64,000 bases of DNA. Source: Haloarcula litorea (GTDB taxonomy: Archaea > Halobacteriota > Halobacteria > Halobacteriales > Haloarculaceae). The stretch's first letter is position 1. Each line of letters opens with the position of its first letter. The stretch covers positions 62,001-126,000 of the forward strand of contig NZ_CP119780.1 of NCBI RefSeq assembly GCF_029338195.1. Reading direction: 5' to 3'. Both the position numbers and the translations under genes were made by a program. Below are positions 26,803 through 36,557 of the stretch, piece by piece. Under the pieces are notes generated by a model. That model did no database searches. It had not been told where the DNA came from and saw nothing but the letters and a program-made list of their open reading frames with translations.

Positions 26803-27219
26803 ATGGCGTTCTCCTCCGCGGTGTCCGGGACGGCGTTCCTGCTCGGCCGGGCACTGTTCGCGCTCGTCATCGGCTACCTCGCGCTGGGGAATCTGCTCGA
26901 TCTGGAATCCTCCGTCGGGTACGCGAAGAGCAAAGGGGCACCACTCGCATCGATCACCGTCCCGGTCGGGAGCTTCGGACTCGTCGCCGGTGCACTGGCG
27001 GTTCTCGCCGGTATCTATCCTGCGCTCGGTGCTATTGCGGTGGTCGGCTTCCTCGCCCCGATTACGGTCATCATGCACGACTTCTGGACGATGGAGGGAC
27101 AGGACCGTCAGAACGAACAGATCCACTTCCTGAAGAACGTCGGCCTGGTCGGCAGCGCACTGGTCTTCCTGGCGCTCTCGACGCTCTCGTGGCCGTTCGC
27201 CGTCGGCGTGGGGCTCTGA
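26803..27219 (+). CDS. DoxX-family membrane protein
   Basis: 138 aa with four helices. GRALFALVIGYLALGNLLDL, SKGAPLASITVPVGSFGLVA and MHDFWTMEGQDRQNEQIHFLKN fit DoxX, whose conserved Lys/His/Phe-Trp pattern is readable. Members are linked to thiosulfate oxidation and to redox or radical stress complexes. It starts in an island of redox genes and is followed after 5 bp by an MFS transporter in the same direction. Confidence 0.85.
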   Translation: MAFSSAVSGTAFLLGRALFALVIGYLALGNLLDLESSVGYAKSKGAPLASITVPVGSFGLVAGALAVLAGIYPALGAIAVVGFLAPITVIMHDFWTMEGQDRQNEQIHFLKNVGLVGSALVFLALSTLSWPFAVGVGL

Positions 27220-27224
27220 GACGG

Positions 27225-28427
27225 ATGGGAACGACCGGGACATCGACGAGCACCACGTCCACAGTCGGCGTTCCGTGGCGGTCGCCGACGCTGTTCGCCA
27301 TCCTCGCCGCCACCCTGATGACACCGCTTGACGTCCCGCTCATCAGTCCCGCGCTCCCGCAGATCCAGTCGACGTTCGGTGTCTCGGCTCCCCAAGCCGG
27401 ATCCTTCATCACGGCGTACGCGGTCCCGGGAATACTGCTCGGGCCGGTGATCGGTGCCCTCGCTGATCGATATAGTCGACGATACGTGCTCTCTGGCTGT
27501 CTCGTCGTGTTCGGGACCGCCGGCACCGCAATCGCGTTCACCAACGACTTCACGCTCGCGTTGGGACTTCGAGTTCTCCAAGGTTGTGCCGCCGGGAGCA
27601 TCCTCTCTGCCTTGGCGATGACCGTCGTCGGTGACCGGTACGAGGGCCCACAGCACGACTCGGTGATGGGCGTGACGTCGGCGATGCTGTCCTTGGGGAC
27701 TGCTATCTATCCCGTCGTCGGTGGTTTTCTCGCCGCCCGCGCGTGGAACGCGCCGTTCCTCGTGTACGGCCTTGCACTGCCTGTCGCGGGGATCGTTTTC
27801 TTCGCGCTTGACGGGGCAGCGTCGTCGGCGTCGACGACCGACCGAGGATACGTTCGGGAGGCACTGGCGGTAATTCCGACCCATCGAGCTGTTGGACTCT
27901 ACGGTGTGATGTTCCTCTCGTTCACACTTCTCTTCGGCGGTCTCTACACGGTCCTGCCGTTCTATCTCTCGGAGACGTTCGAGCTCTCCGCTGCTGCAGT
28001 CGGTGCCGTCACGAGTACGGTCCTCCTGGTGACCGGCATCGTCTCGACACAGAACGGGAAGCTGACCGTCCGTGCGTCGGTGACGACACTGCTCGGGACC
28101 GGCTTCACGTGCTATGCCCTGGGTCTCCTCGGCGTCGCTTTCGCGCCATCGTTCGCAATCCTCGTCTTCTCTCTGTGCGTGTTCGGCGTCGGGAGCGGGC
28201 TCGTCACGCCGACGCTGTTCGGAAGCGTCAGCGCAATCGCCCCCGACCACGTCCGTGCGGGCGTGATGAGTCTCCAGACGACCACGATAGGCGTCAGTCA
28301 GGTAGCTGGACCCGTCCTGTTCACGTTCGTTGCCGGTGCCGTCGGCTATCGGGGCTCGTTGCTGATCGCGAGTGGCGCGGCCGTCTTCGGTACGGCCGCA
28401 CTCGGGGTGGTGAACCTGAACACCTGA
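27225..28427 (+). CDS. MFS transporter, probable drug or compound exporter
   Basis: 400 aa with 12 predicted helices. The start MGTTGTSTSTTS was chosen because it follows the DoxX stop by 5 bp; the longer frame is antisense-like. The A-motif-like GALADRYSRRYVLSG lies between helices 2 and 3, and the motif-C-like GPVLFTFVAGAVG is late. The family signature ALPQIQSTFGVS near the N-terminus is that of DHA1-type efflux pumps. With DoxX it probably forms an operon. Substrate unknown; aromatic or quinone export fits the setting. Confidence 0.88.
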   Translation: MGTTGTSTSTTSTVGVPWRSPTLFAILAATLMTPLDVPLISPALPQIQSTFGVSAPQAGSFITAYAVPGILLGPVIGALADRYSRRYVLSGCLVVFGTAGTAIAFTNDFTLALGLRVLQGCAAGSILSALAMTVVGDRYEGPQHDSVMGVTSAMLSLGTAIYPVVGGFLAARAWNAPFLVYGLALPVAGIVFFALDGAASSASTTDRGYVREALAVIPTHRAVGLYGVMFLSFTLLFGGLYTVLPFYLSETFELSAAAVGAVTSTVLLVTGIVSTQNGKLTVRASVTTLLGTGFTCYALGLLGVAFAPSFAILVFSLCVFGVGSGLVTPTLFGSVSAIAPDHVRAGVMSLQTTTIGVSQVAGPVLFTFVAGAVGYRGSLLIASGAAVFGTAALGVVNLNT

Positions 28428-28775
28428 CAGCCGGCCTGAACTGCCGTAATAGTCGGGTCGTATGGACGGTCCACTCGTTCCGCCGGCGGTCAGAGCTTCC
28501 GAGGATAACGAGCAGAATTATCAGGAGTGTTACTTTAACTCACTTCGCCGAGAACTTATCAGATCTCTCCCCGTGTATTCTCTCAGCGATGGCGTCACCC
28601 GAGGACGAACACGATGCTGCGCCCTGTGGAGGGGCCACGATAGCCGACGGGCACATCGTTCCCTCGACGCAGTCCTCGAGAAAGTCGGTGAACGGACCGG
28701 AACGACCCGGTCCGTCGACTACGCTGGTATCGATTCGCGCTGTGAAATGACCGCCCCTCGTACGACCACCTGACC
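28428..28775. promoter_or_regulatory. Intergenic with promoter of HxlR gene
   Basis: 348 bp. A+T-rich CAGAATTATCAGGAG and GTTACTTTAACTC (about 28512-28540) are candidate TATA or operator elements. No gene is supported on either strand. Confidence 0.35.
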
Positions 28776-29150
28776 ATGTCTGCTCAAAACGACTCCCGAC
28801 GGAAAGAGATCGAGCAAGAGAACGCATCGGCCTGCCCAGTCATCAACGCGATCGACCAGATCGGCACCCCATGGCGGATGAACGTCATCCACGCCCTGCG
28901 AGACGGGGAGAAACGGTTCAACGAACTCAAGCGTGCGACAGGCGCGCGCTCGAAGACCCTCTCGGACGTCCTCGACGAGCTCGTCGACAACGACGTCGTC
29001 GGCCGGCGTATGGAGGAAGATGCTCCGATCGCCGTCTACTACGACCTCACCACCAAGGGCGACGAACTTCTCGAGGCACTCGAGGCACTCGACGAGTGGG
29101 CCCAGGACTGGGGGGAGGAGGTTCCGTCCGGATCGGGTCCTCGGTCATAG
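28776..29150 (+). CDS. HxlR-family transcriptional regulator
   Basis: 124 aa. Family marks are ACPVINAIDQIGTPW, the helix-turn-helix KRFNELKRATGARSKTLSDV and the wing RRMEEDAPIAVYYDLTTKGDEL. It is 70-80 per cent identical by eye to the protein at 31197 and to the remnant at 21498, so these are recent paralogues. HxlR proteins respond to aldehydes, quinones and other electrophiles, and Bacillus relatives control azoreductase and mhq genes. Its Cys near residue 20 is shared by the paralogues and could be a sensor. Confidence 0.92.
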   Translation: MSAQNDSRRKEIEQENASACPVINAIDQIGTPWRMNVIHALRDGEKRFNELKRATGARSKTLSDVLDELVDNDVVGRRMEEDAPIAVYYDLTTKGDELLEALEALDEWAQDWGEEVPSGSGPRS

Positions 29151-29440
29151 AGGCGACACCACTGACGGCTCCGCGGTCTTTTCGATGGGACCCCAACGAT
29201 AGTGGATACAGGTGGGCCCCATCGTGGGATGGAAAGGTACCCGAACCGGAGCGACGCTGGCGGTGACTCCCGTCCTCGGAACGGACCTTGGAGTCCATCC
29301 GTTGGTGGCGGTCAGTCAGCAATTGCAGAGGCACCGCCTTCTGCCGCGGCTCGAGACAGGTCCTACCTGGATGTTTTGGATCGTCGCTGCTGGCCCCTGA
29401 GCGGCATAGTTTTTTGCAAGCGCGGAAACCACTCGGCGAT
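29151..29440. promoter_or_regulatory. Intergenic with A/T-rich promoter
   Basis: 290 bp. GCATAGTTTTTTGCAAG at about 29404-29420 is 20-36 nt before the next ATG and is the likely TATA element of a leaderless gene. Nothing else recognised. Confidence 0.4.
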
Positions 29441-30382
29441 ATGACTGATGACTCTTCTCGCAGAGCCGAAACTGCCGCTGACGCGGAGTCAGCCTTCAAA
29501 GTCCTGAGCCACGACCTCAGATTGGAGATCCTCCTCGCGCTGTGGGATGCCCGGGATTATAGACTATCGTTCTCCGAACTCCGGAAAGCCGTGGGGGAGC
29601 GGGATTCGGGTAGTTTCAACTACCATCTAGAACAGTTGCAAGACCACTTCGTGACGAAGACCGAGCGTGGATACGAACTCCAGTACCCCGGGCATCGTGT
29701 ACTCGACGCCATCCAGAGCGGCGTCTTCCACAAGGAGACGAGCATTGGGCCGGTGAGTCTCGATGAAGCCTGCGGGGAGTGTGGCGGGACGCTGACGTTC
29801 GAGTACGATACTGACTGCATCGCTCGAATCCGATGCACTGACTGCAGTAACCGTATCCTGGAGTGGCCGTTCGACCCGGGTGGTACGGCAGATCGCGAGC
29901 CCGATGCAATCGTCGCTGCATTCGATCGCCGAACCCGGGACATCTGGGCCTGTGCACTCGACGGCATCTGTCCGTTTTGTGCGGGACGAGTCGAGAGGGA
30001 ACTGACCAGGTCTGTTCAGGAGCAAGGGGCCTGTGTCGGGGTGGTAGAGCAGTTCGAACGGTACGACGAGTATTTCGCTAGTGACCACCCAGCCATTACT
30101 TCCGTCAACTGCAATCGGTGTAGCTTCTACAGCTTCGTCCCCGTCGGTGTCGTGCTGTTGAACGACACGATGGTCGCAATCCGACTCCGAGACGCCGGAC
30201 TCGACGTCGAGGCGACCCCGATGTGGGGGCTCGGCTTTATCGTCGACGCGGCAGCACTCACCATTGATGAAACCGACCCCATACGTATCGAGGTCGCGAT
30301 TCCGGACGTCAACGAGGATCTGACGTTCACAGTCGACGAGAAACTAGCAGTAACGCAAAAAAGCGCACCTGACGGTAGGTGA
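29441..30382 (+). CDS. ArsR-like HTH regulator with zinc-ribbon C-terminal domain
   Basis: 313 aa from ATG 29441. The N-terminal winged helix is FKVLSHDLRLEILLALWD then SFNYHLEQLQDHFVTKTERG. The rest is a haloarchaea-type domain with Cys pairs CGECGG, CTDCSN, CPFCAG and CNRCSF, that is four CxxC knuckles likely binding two zinc ions. The protein at 50517 has the same layout, so they are paralogues. Such proteins (DUF7347/DUF7351 families by my recollection) are thought to repress nearby genes in response to a ligand. It precedes an FMN reductase-HxlR pair. Confidence 0.85.
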   Translation: MTDDSSRRAETAADAESAFKVLSHDLRLEILLALWDARDYRLSFSELRKAVGERDSGSFNYHLEQLQDHFVTKTERGYELQYPGHRVLDAIQSGVFHKETSIGPVSLDEACGECGGTLTFEYDTDCIARIRCTDCSNRILEWPFDPGGTADREPDAIVAAFDRRTRDIWACALDGICPFCAGRVERELTRSVQEQGACVGVVEQFERYDEYFASDHPAITSVNCNRCSFYSFVPVGVVLLNDTMVAIRLRDAGLDVEATPMWGLGFIVDAAALTIDETDPIRIEVAIPDVNEDLTFTVDEKLAVTQKSAPDGR

Positions 30383-30609
30383 GTTTCTGGAGACGGCTCG
30401 ACTAGTCGGGCCAATGATGAACCCCAGAACGGAGTTCGCTTCTTCGAATCACCCCATTCGACATCACTACCTTCTCGGTGTGCCCTGTGACCACTCCTCT
30501 CATCGCCGTCACTCGTTCCGACAGCCGACCGTCGATAACATCAGATACTTTACTGGAAACACTTCCACCGAGAGGTTATCTGGGTGCAGTGCCTTGCTTG
30601 TTCCCAGCT

Positions 30610-31194
30610 ATGAAATTAAAAGGAGATGAACATATAGTCGCCCTGTGCGGCAGTCAACGCGACAGTAGTCATACTCATCGAGCGCTTTCCAAGGCGCTAG
30701 ACGCGGCTGAAGACCGTGGAGCGACGACTGATTTCGTCGAGGTTGCCAGTCTGGACCTCCCGCTGTTTGACCCGGATCACAGCGACGCCGGTGATGCTCC
30801 GGAACTCCGCGACCGGATCGGCGAGGCCGATAGCGTCCTGCTTGGTTCACCGATATACCACGGTTCCTACGCTTCGCCGCTGAAAACCGCGGTTGACTAC
30901 TGTGGGTTCGACGAGTTCGAGGGAAAGACCGTCGGACTGTTGGTTGTCGGAGGGGGTGACTTCCCGACGCCGGCCCTGGAACACCTCCAATCAGTCTCCC
31001 GAGAACTGAGTGCTTGGGTGCTACCCAGTGGAGTTGCGATTCCCAGAGCCCACGAGAAGTTCCAAGATGGCCGCCTCACCGACGAGCACCTGGCCGAGCG
31101 GATAGACACCTTGGGGGCGGAGCTTGTCCGGTACGCTGGGGTCGAATCGTATCCCGAGACAACGACTGGTTGTGCTATTCCGAGGCCCGATTGA
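30610..31194 (+). CDS. NADPH-dependent FMN reductase (azoreductase/quinone reductase-like)
   Basis: 194 aa. Start ATG 30610 follows an A+T-rich stretch; earlier frame is not protein-like. Flavodoxin-fold FMN loop CGSQRDSSHTHR (residues 12-23), LLGSPIYHGSYASPLKTAVD for FMN and subunit contact, and GGGDFPTPALEHL. Relatives reduce quinones, azo dyes and chromate. Only 2 bp separate it from an HxlR regulator, a typical electrophile-sensor plus reductase pair. A close paralogue lies at 51603. Confidence 0.9.
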   Translation: MKLKGDEHIVALCGSQRDSSHTHRALSKALDAAEDRGATTDFVEVASLDLPLFDPDHSDAGDAPELRDRIGEADSVLLGSPIYHGSYASPLKTAVDYCGFDEFEGKTVGLLVVGGGDFPTPALEHLQSVSRELSAWVLPSGVAIPRAHEKFQDGRLTDEHLAERIDTLGAELVRYAGVESYPETTTGCAIPRPD

Positions 31195-31196
31195 TT

Positions 31197-31571
31197 ATGT
31201 GTGCGGAGTCAGAGTCCAGACAGGAGGATATCGAACAGCAGAACGATTCGGCATGTCCAATCGTCAGTACCATCGACCAGATCGGCACTCCATGGCGGGT
31301 GAACGTGATACACGCCCTCAAAGACGGCGAACAGCGGTTTAACGAACTCAAACGTTCAACCGGTGCGCGCTCGAAGACCCTCTCGGATGCGCTCGATACG
31401 TTAGTCGAGAGCGATATCGTCGACCGGCGAGTGGAGGAAGATGCCCCGATAGCTGTCTACTACGGTCTCACCACGAAGGGGCAAGAACTAAACGAAGCGT
31501 TAGGGGCATTAGAGGAGTGGGCCAGAGACTGGGACGAGGAGTTCTCATCCGAGTCTGATGGGCCGCTGTGA
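31197..31571 (+). CDS. HxlR-family transcriptional regulator
   Basis: 124 aa from ATG 31197, two bases after the FMN reductase stop. ACPIVSTIDQIGTPWRVNVI, then QRFNELKRSTGARSKTLSDAL and EEDAPIAVYYGLTTKGQEL. It is a close paralogue of the protein at 28776. Cotranscription with the reductase suggests autoregulated control of that enzyme in response to quinone-like compounds, as known for Bacillus YodB and related HxlR/MarR regulators. Confidence 0.92.
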   Translation: MCAESESRQEDIEQQNDSACPIVSTIDQIGTPWRVNVIHALKDGEQRFNELKRSTGARSKTLSDALDTLVESDIVDRRVEEDAPIAVYYGLTTKGQELNEALGALEEWARDWDEEFSSESDGPL

Positions 31572-31899
31572 CCTCACGCAAGCCGATTCAAGTTAGCCGT
31601 TTAGAAGCCTGGCTATCGACTGTTGTCGAGTCCAATTCCCGGCCAAGGTGCTCGGATTCGACGAGATCGGCGACGGGTTCGGGCCTATTGCCTGACGAAT
31701 CATAACGGCGTCGCCCCTCGACCTTTTTCGCCAGTTCGTCACGACTGGCAGTGATGAAGTCCCGACGTCGTCAGTGTGGGCCTGCGGGCAGTGAATCCAG
31801 ACGTCGCTTCCCGTTTTCGTCGTGGTCAGGTAACACAGGTGTAACTCCCTGACGGGGATGTCGCAGAATCGTTATGCAGCACCCCTGAGAAGGGAGACT
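31572..31899. other. Intergenic, possible relic
   Basis: 328 bp. The minus strand around 31640-31760 reads ITASRDELAKKVEGRRRYDS and continues PEPVADLVESEHLGRELDST, which looks protein-like but has no start, no recognised family and a stop before it. It may be a gene tail left behind. Nothing else supported. Confidence 0.3.
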
Positions 31900-32091
31900 A
31901 TGACTTGCTCGTATCTGGAATACCGGAGTGAGTCGGATGGTGAGCAGTTCGACCAGCCTCGGGCATACTGCACCGCTACAGACCAGTTCGTCCAGGCGAT
32001 GAGAGCGGATATCTGCAACGACCGGTACGGTCTCGATCACGCGGTCCACTGCGAAATCTACCGTGAGAATACCGAGGACTTGACACCGTGA
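31900..32091 (+). CDS. Small Cys-containing haloarchaeal protein
   Basis: 63 aa from ATG 31900 (an in-frame ATG at 31858 adds 14 residues). MTCSYLEYRSESDG, AYCTATDQFVQAMRADICND and HAVHCEIYRE carry four Cys and His spaced like a small metal-binding or redox protein. Its stop overlaps the GTG start of the following BKACE gene. The family is widespread in haloarchaea as far as I recall; function unknown. Confidence 0.7.
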   Translation: MTCSYLEYRSESDGEQFDQPRAYCTATDQFVQAMRADICNDRYGLDHAVHCEIYRENTEDLTP

Positions 32092-32936
32092 CTTACGAGA
32101 GCTACCTTGCCGGCACGCCGCTCGTCGTCACCGCGGCGCTGACCGGTGGTGTCCACGGGAAGGAGGCGAACCCGAACCTCCCCGAGACCCCGAAAGAGAT
32201 CGGGCGCGCGGCCGCCGCCGCCGAGGCCGCCGGCGCTTCGGTCGTCCACCTGCACGCCCGTGAGCCGAACGGCGAGCGCAGCTTCGCGACCGAACGGTTC
32301 CAGGAAATCGACGACGAGATCCGCCGACACGCCGACGACGTGATTATCCAGCACTCGACCGGGGGAACGGGCGCACCCGATGCGGACCGTCACCTCCCTT
32401 TGCGGACCGATCCGCCCCCGGAAATGGCATCTCTCGACATGGGGCCGCTCAACCGCTACGACCATCTCACCAGTGAGAACACACGCGGGCTGGTTGACTC
32501 GTTGCACGACGAGATGCGCGATCGTGGTATCAAACCCGAACTCGAGGTCTTCAATGACGGCCACCTGAACGAGGTCCACGGGCTGCTCGACCGGCGCGAC
32601 CTCGCCGACCCCGTCTATACGACGCTCATCTTCGGACCCGGAACGCTGACACCGCCGCGGCCGCGGAACTTTCTGAACGCGATCGACAACCTCCCCGAGG
32701 GCGCGCTGTTCAATACGCTCGGGTTCGGCCGTCACCAGTTACCGTTCGCGACAATGGGGACGCTACTCGGCGGCCACGTCCGCGTCGGTCTTGAGGACAA
32801 CGTCTACTACCGCGAGGGAGAGCTCGCCACGAGTAACGCTCAACTCGTTGAACGAGTCGTCCGTATCGCGGACGAGCTCGGGCGGGATGTCGCGACCCCC
32901 GATGAGGCACGTGACATCCTCGGTCTCGACCCCTGA
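32088..32936 (+). CDS. BKACE-family beta-keto acid cleavage enzyme (DUF849)
   Basis: 282 aa from GTG overlapping the previous stop. The metal-binding His pair is in ASVVHLHARE (residues about 47-56), the TIM-barrel strand VIIQHSTGGTGAP is the acetyl-CoA binding loop, and EVFNDGHLNEV and LFNTLGFGRHQL supply later active-site strands. BKACE enzymes, first known from lysine fermentation, condense a beta-keto acid with acetyl-CoA to give acetoacetate plus a CoA ester. Substrate specificity cannot be read here. Cotranscribed with the small Cys protein upstream. Confidence 0.9.
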   Translation: MTYESYLAGTPLVVTAALTGGVHGKEANPNLPETPKEIGRAAAAAEAAGASVVHLHAREPNGERSFATERFQEIDDEIRRHADDVIIQHSTGGTGAPDADRHLPLRTDPPPEMASLDMGPLNRYDHLTSENTRGLVDSLHDEMRDRGIKPELEVFNDGHLNEVHGLLDRRDLADPVYTTLIFGPGTLTPPRPRNFLNAIDNLPEGALFNTLGFGRHQLPFATMGTLLGGHVRVGLEDNVYYREGELATSNAQLVERVVRIADELGRDVATPDEARDILGLDP

Positions 32937-33142
32937 AACCGACGTATCTGCCCCTTATGATTCGATAGAACACGTTTGAAATTAGAGCTGGTCCTGTGAA
33001 CCGAGAGCATCAGCGGGAAATGTCCGCGTGTTCGGACTGTCTGTATCGCTTCGTGCGTATCCGGTAGCACGTCCGAGGCACGTAGTATCGCGGGATGTCA
33101 ATTGCCTGCAAATGACGTAGTTGTTCTGCAGCGGGGCAGGAG

Positions 33143-34780
33143 TCACTTGGTGAATTCGCTGAATTGCTCGATCTCTTCCTGTGTCCCGCTAATGAGTAAC
33201 GCATCGTTCTCGCGTACGGTGAATGACGGATCGATCCCCGAGATTATCTCGCCGTCGCGCTCGACGGCAACAACTGTCACTCCGGTTCGCGTGCGCACTC
33301 TCGACTCGGCGAGTGTCTGCCCGGCAAGCTTTGGGGCCTCCCTGTGGACGATCTGCACCCGCTCGGAAGGTGAGAGAGGTCCCCCAGCAGGGAGGATCTC
33401 TCCAGCAATCATCTCTCCAGTGACCGTCGCAAGCGCCAGCACGTAGTCAGCACCGGCCCGGTACAGCTTGGGAATACTATCGGCTTCGTTCGCCCGAGCG
33501 ATGATTTTCACTTCGGGGTTGAGTCTCCGAACGAGAAGTGTGGCAAACACCGCATCAGTGTCGTCTGGCAACGCGAGGATCACAGTCTGTGCCGTTTCGA
33601 TATTCGCGTCGAGGAGCGCCTCGGGGTTCGTCGCATTACACGTGACATCGACACTCGGCTTGTCCTCGATATCCAGTGTTGTCGGCTCTATCTCGGCGCG
33701 TGCCAGCGCGTCCGTGACTGCCGACCCTACCTCGCCCATCCCGGCAACCACGACGCTGTGGTGACCGTGAACGGGTCGGTGGATTCCCGAATTGCCCAGC
33801 TGCTTGAGCCGGTCTAGTTGTGGTTTACGACCAACGGCGAGCAGGATCGTTTGTCCGTCGAGAACCGTTTCCGGTGGAATTGGGCTCGTAAATTCGCCCC
33901 CGATCCACGCCCCGAGTAGAGCCGCACCGGTCCGCTCGGCGACCTGGTTTTCGGAGAGTGTCTCGCCGACGAGTCCACTCCGAGGCTGGATGGGGACTTC
34001 GACGATTTCGAACTCTTCAGAGAGTTCAACGACATCGTCCAAGTTCATCGGCTCCATCGTCGTCGCCTTGTCTACGAGCCGTTCGCCGAGCAATTGATTC
34101 GGCGAAAAGACCCGGTCAGCACCGGCATGGCGGTGGTAGTCGGCGAGGTCGTAATCTTCGATGATGCTGATCGTGTATATCTCGTCTGTCGCCTCCTCTG
34201 CTGCGAGAACGATGCTAACGTTCACCTCGTCGGATGCATCAGCCACTACGGCTGTCGCGGTGTCGACCTGAGCCTTCCGGAGTGTCTCGGTTACTTCGGG
34301 GTCGCCGTACACGACAGAGTGGCCCTGTTCGTACAATAATACGGCAGTCTCCCGGTCCGACTCCACGATGACGTAATCAACGTCGTGTTCACTGAGCTCA
34401 GAAATCAACGCATCGCTCTTTCGTGTGTACGAACAGAGGATGACGTGTCCGTGAACGTCATCAACGGCAGTTGGGGGGTCCGTCGCGAGAACATCCTCAA
34501 TCAGCGGGATAACGAACACGGGGAGGGCAGCGAAAATGAGAAGAATACCAGTTACTTGCATACCCATAACAAGTACGTTCATTATGGGGCTCGTCCACGG
34601 TGCATCCTCTCCGTATCCGACGGTTGTAAACGTCTGAAAGACGACCTGGAAAGAGTTTACAAGCGGCTGAGGCCGGTTTTCTAAGGTAGTCATCCCGTAG
34701 TCATATGCGAGGGTGAAAACGACGATCGTTCCTACGACCGTAATGAGGTAGTAACGGGCGTACTGTGAATGCTTAGCCAT
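33143..34780 (-). CDS. Potassium channel with two RCK (TrkA) domains
   Basis: 545 aa from ATG 34780. Two membrane helices flank a pore loop with selectivity filter TTVGYGE (residues 52-58). The cytoplasmic part has two Rossmann-type RCK domains, HVILCSYTRKSDALISEL and later SVVVAGMGEVGSAVTDAL, each followed by a TrkA-C-like segment. The architecture resembles GsuK/MthK-type gated channels. In a haloarchaeon it probably participates in potassium homeostasis. It lies alone on the minus strand. Confidence 0.9.
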   Translation of the reverse strand: MAKHSQYARYYLITVVGTIVVFTLAYDYGMTTLENRPQPLVNSFQVVFQTFTTVGYGEDAPWTSPIMNVLVMGMQVTGILLIFAALPVFVIPLIEDVLATDPPTAVDDVHGHVILCSYTRKSDALISELSEHDVDYVIVESDRETAVLLYEQGHSVVYGDPEVTETLRKAQVDTATAVVADASDEVNVSIVLAAEEATDEIYTISIIEDYDLADYHRHAGADRVFSPNQLLGERLVDKATTMEPMNLDDVVELSEEFEIVEVPIQPRSGLVGETLSENQVAERTGAALLGAWIGGEFTSPIPPETVLDGQTILLAVGRKPQLDRLKQLGNSGIHRPVHGHHSVVVAGMGEVGSAVTDALARAEIEPTTLDIEDKPSVDVTCNATNPEALLDANIETAQTVILALPDDTDAVFATLLVRRLNPEVKIIARANEADSIPKLYRAGADYVLALATVTGEMIAGEILPAGGPLSPSERVQIVHREAPKLAGQTLAESRVRTRTGVTVVAVERDGEIISGIDPSFTVRENDALLISGTQEEIEQFSEFTK

Positions 34781-35018
34781 GGTCGCCAATTCCTCTTGTG
34801 TAGGTCACAGCCAATATCAGGGCTGTCCGGTTCACTCCGAATATTCGTTTGAACAACAGAAAAGCGACCGGTCGTTCCAAGTTCGGCAAGGGGGATCGAC
34901 GGCTGGAGGCTGTCAGAGCACTCTGTCCCGGACTCAACGACACTGGGACCGGTGCGTGTTTATGCCGAGGAAAGTCACCGACTGCGTGGCGAACTGAGTG
35001 TAATCTTTCGAGCACTTT
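34781..35018. other. Intergenic, promoter of the potassium channel gene
   Basis: 238 bp between two minus-strand genes; no gene seen. It must hold the channel promoter, but no clear TATA element stands out. Confidence 0.3.
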
Positions 35019-36164
35019 TTACTGAGTTCTCAGGAGTCTATGATCCGTTACTTCGTACGTCAGGAGGGTGGCGAATGATATGACTACGAACCCCAAGGCG
35101 GTCAGTGCTTGGAGTCGAGCGCCGATCGGAATCAAGAGAACAATGACGGCCGCAACTACCAGCCCGGGTGCGGGTATTTGAGCAGTTTCACGCCGCTGAA
35201 ATTCGCCACGGCCGAATAAGAAGAGCGCTCCACCGCCGTATAGGGCAACCGTCGGGAGCATCTCCAGGGCACTCCCGAGATGAGAAATAGCCTCTCTGAT
35301 ACCGAGAGCAGTGAAGATGATTCCACAAACGATGAGAAAATGGATGTAGCTATAGGAGACGAGCGCTCGAAGCGCACGCTCGTGTCCTTCTGTATCTGCG
35401 AGTCGCCGTTCTGCCGCCGAAACGAGATAGTCAAAGTACAGCCACCAAAGCGTGATAACGAACCCCATTCCGAGCACGATACCGAGGATTTGGGCCGGAT
35501 CCAAGCTCAGTTCTGTTGCACTGAACCCCATCTTAATCAGTATCTCTCCGAGCGCGACGATGATTATGAGGCGATACCGTTCGACGAAGTGCTGAGCATC
35601 GATGTAGAAGCCTTCATTCCCGCGGATGTACGGCACACCGTAGTCGATCGCAAGCGCACTGGCCCAGAGTGCTCCCTGGGCAGCCCCGTTGAGAAAGCTG
35701 GCAACGATTAAAAGTGCTGGCCCACCGAGAAATCCAGGTGCCAGTCGTCGAACACCCTGTTGAGTCTCCGGTTCAGTACCGAGGATATACAAGCCTATAT
35801 GTAGGACTCGAACCACGAAATACGCGAGACTGAAGAGTAATGCGTGGCCGTCAAAAGCTCCCGGGACGGCTACTGCAACGACGAACATACTTGTTGTCGC
35901 AGTGAGAATGACGAGCCGCCCAGCGAGGGTCTCTGCGGCAGGTATGGCGTCCGTCAACCAGGAGTAGGTTACCCACGCCCACCAGAGCACTCCCAGCAAC
36001 GCTATACCACGAGCCATCCCTTCCCAAGTTAGATTAGCTGATAGAAAATCTACAACCTGGATGAATCCAAACACGAACACCAGATCGAAGAATAGCTCTA
36101 GTGTACTGACCTCCTGTGACTCTTCACGAGTCCTATTTGGAACATCGAGTAGTTCTGAGACCAT
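35019..36164 (-). CDS. Low temperature requirement A (LtrA) family membrane protein
   Basis: 381 aa from ATG 36164. LtrA signature near the N-terminus: STLELFFDLVFVFGFIQVVD; later HFVERYRLIIIVALGEILIKMG, the second conserved block with the acidic Glu. About ten to twelve helices. LtrA is named for a Listeria cold-growth mutant and its molecular role is unknown; haloarchaeal copies are common. The sequence is complete and the gene is separated from its neighbours. Confidence 0.9.
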   Translation of the reverse strand: MVSELLDVPNRTREESQEVSTLELFFDLVFVFGFIQVVDFLSANLTWEGMARGIALLGVLWWAWVTYSWLTDAIPAAETLAGRLVILTATTSMFVVAVAVPGAFDGHALLFSLAYFVVRVLHIGLYILGTEPETQQGVRRLAPGFLGGPALLIVASFLNGAAQGALWASALAIDYGVPYIRGNEGFYIDAQHFVERYRLIIIVALGEILIKMGFSATELSLDPAQILGIVLGMGFVITLWWLYFDYLVSAAERRLADTEGHERALRALVSYSYIHFLIVCGIIFTALGIREAISHLGSALEMLPTVALYGGGALFLFGRGEFQRRETAQIPAPGLVVAAVIVLLIPIGARLQALTALGFVVISFATLLTYEVTDHRLLRTQ

Positions 36165-36302
36165 CTGATATTCCCTCACACGCGATCTATCAACAAATGT
36201 CGAGTCGGCAATTCGCGGTCCCTCTCGGCGAGCGAACTGATGATTTGTAACTCTTGCAGAAGGGATTCAGGTACGGCTCTTCCGCACCGCCATCTCTCGA
36301 AT

Positions 36303-36557
36303 TCAATTGAAAACCTCTACTCGGCTCCTGCCGATGATATTCACGACGAGATCGTCGTGTTCGAACTCTACCAACACCTGGGCGTCCGCGGAACGCAGCA
36401 GCGCATCTACTGCTCCAATATCAATCGATTCATATATCGGCTCTATCTTCGCTGGATGAGTATTTTCTATATCGGCGATAGCCTCGGCAACAATAGCTTC
36501 GATCGACTCCTGACTATCGATATGGCGGGTTAGCGCTGGCGTATCTTCTCTTTCCAT
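36303..36557 (-). CDS. HalOD1 output-domain protein
   Basis: 84 aa from ATG 36557. DSQESIEAIVAEAIADIENT, IEPIYESIDIGAVDALLRS and VLVEFEHDDLVVNII match the halobacterial output domain 1, including the PIYESID core. The domain is found alone or at the end of response regulators and is thought to act as an effector in haloarchaeal signalling. Here it stands alone. Confidence 0.85.
   Translation of the reverse strand: MEREDTPALTRHIDSQESIEAIVAEAIADIENTHPAKIEPIYESIDIGAVDALLRSADAQVLVEFEHDDLVVNIIGRSRVEVFN

Noticed and set aside
27108-28250. Minus-strand frame of 380 codons opposite the MFS gene
   Set aside because: Composition (Arg/Glu/Asp/Gln) and lack of motifs show an antisense shadow of the transporter gene.
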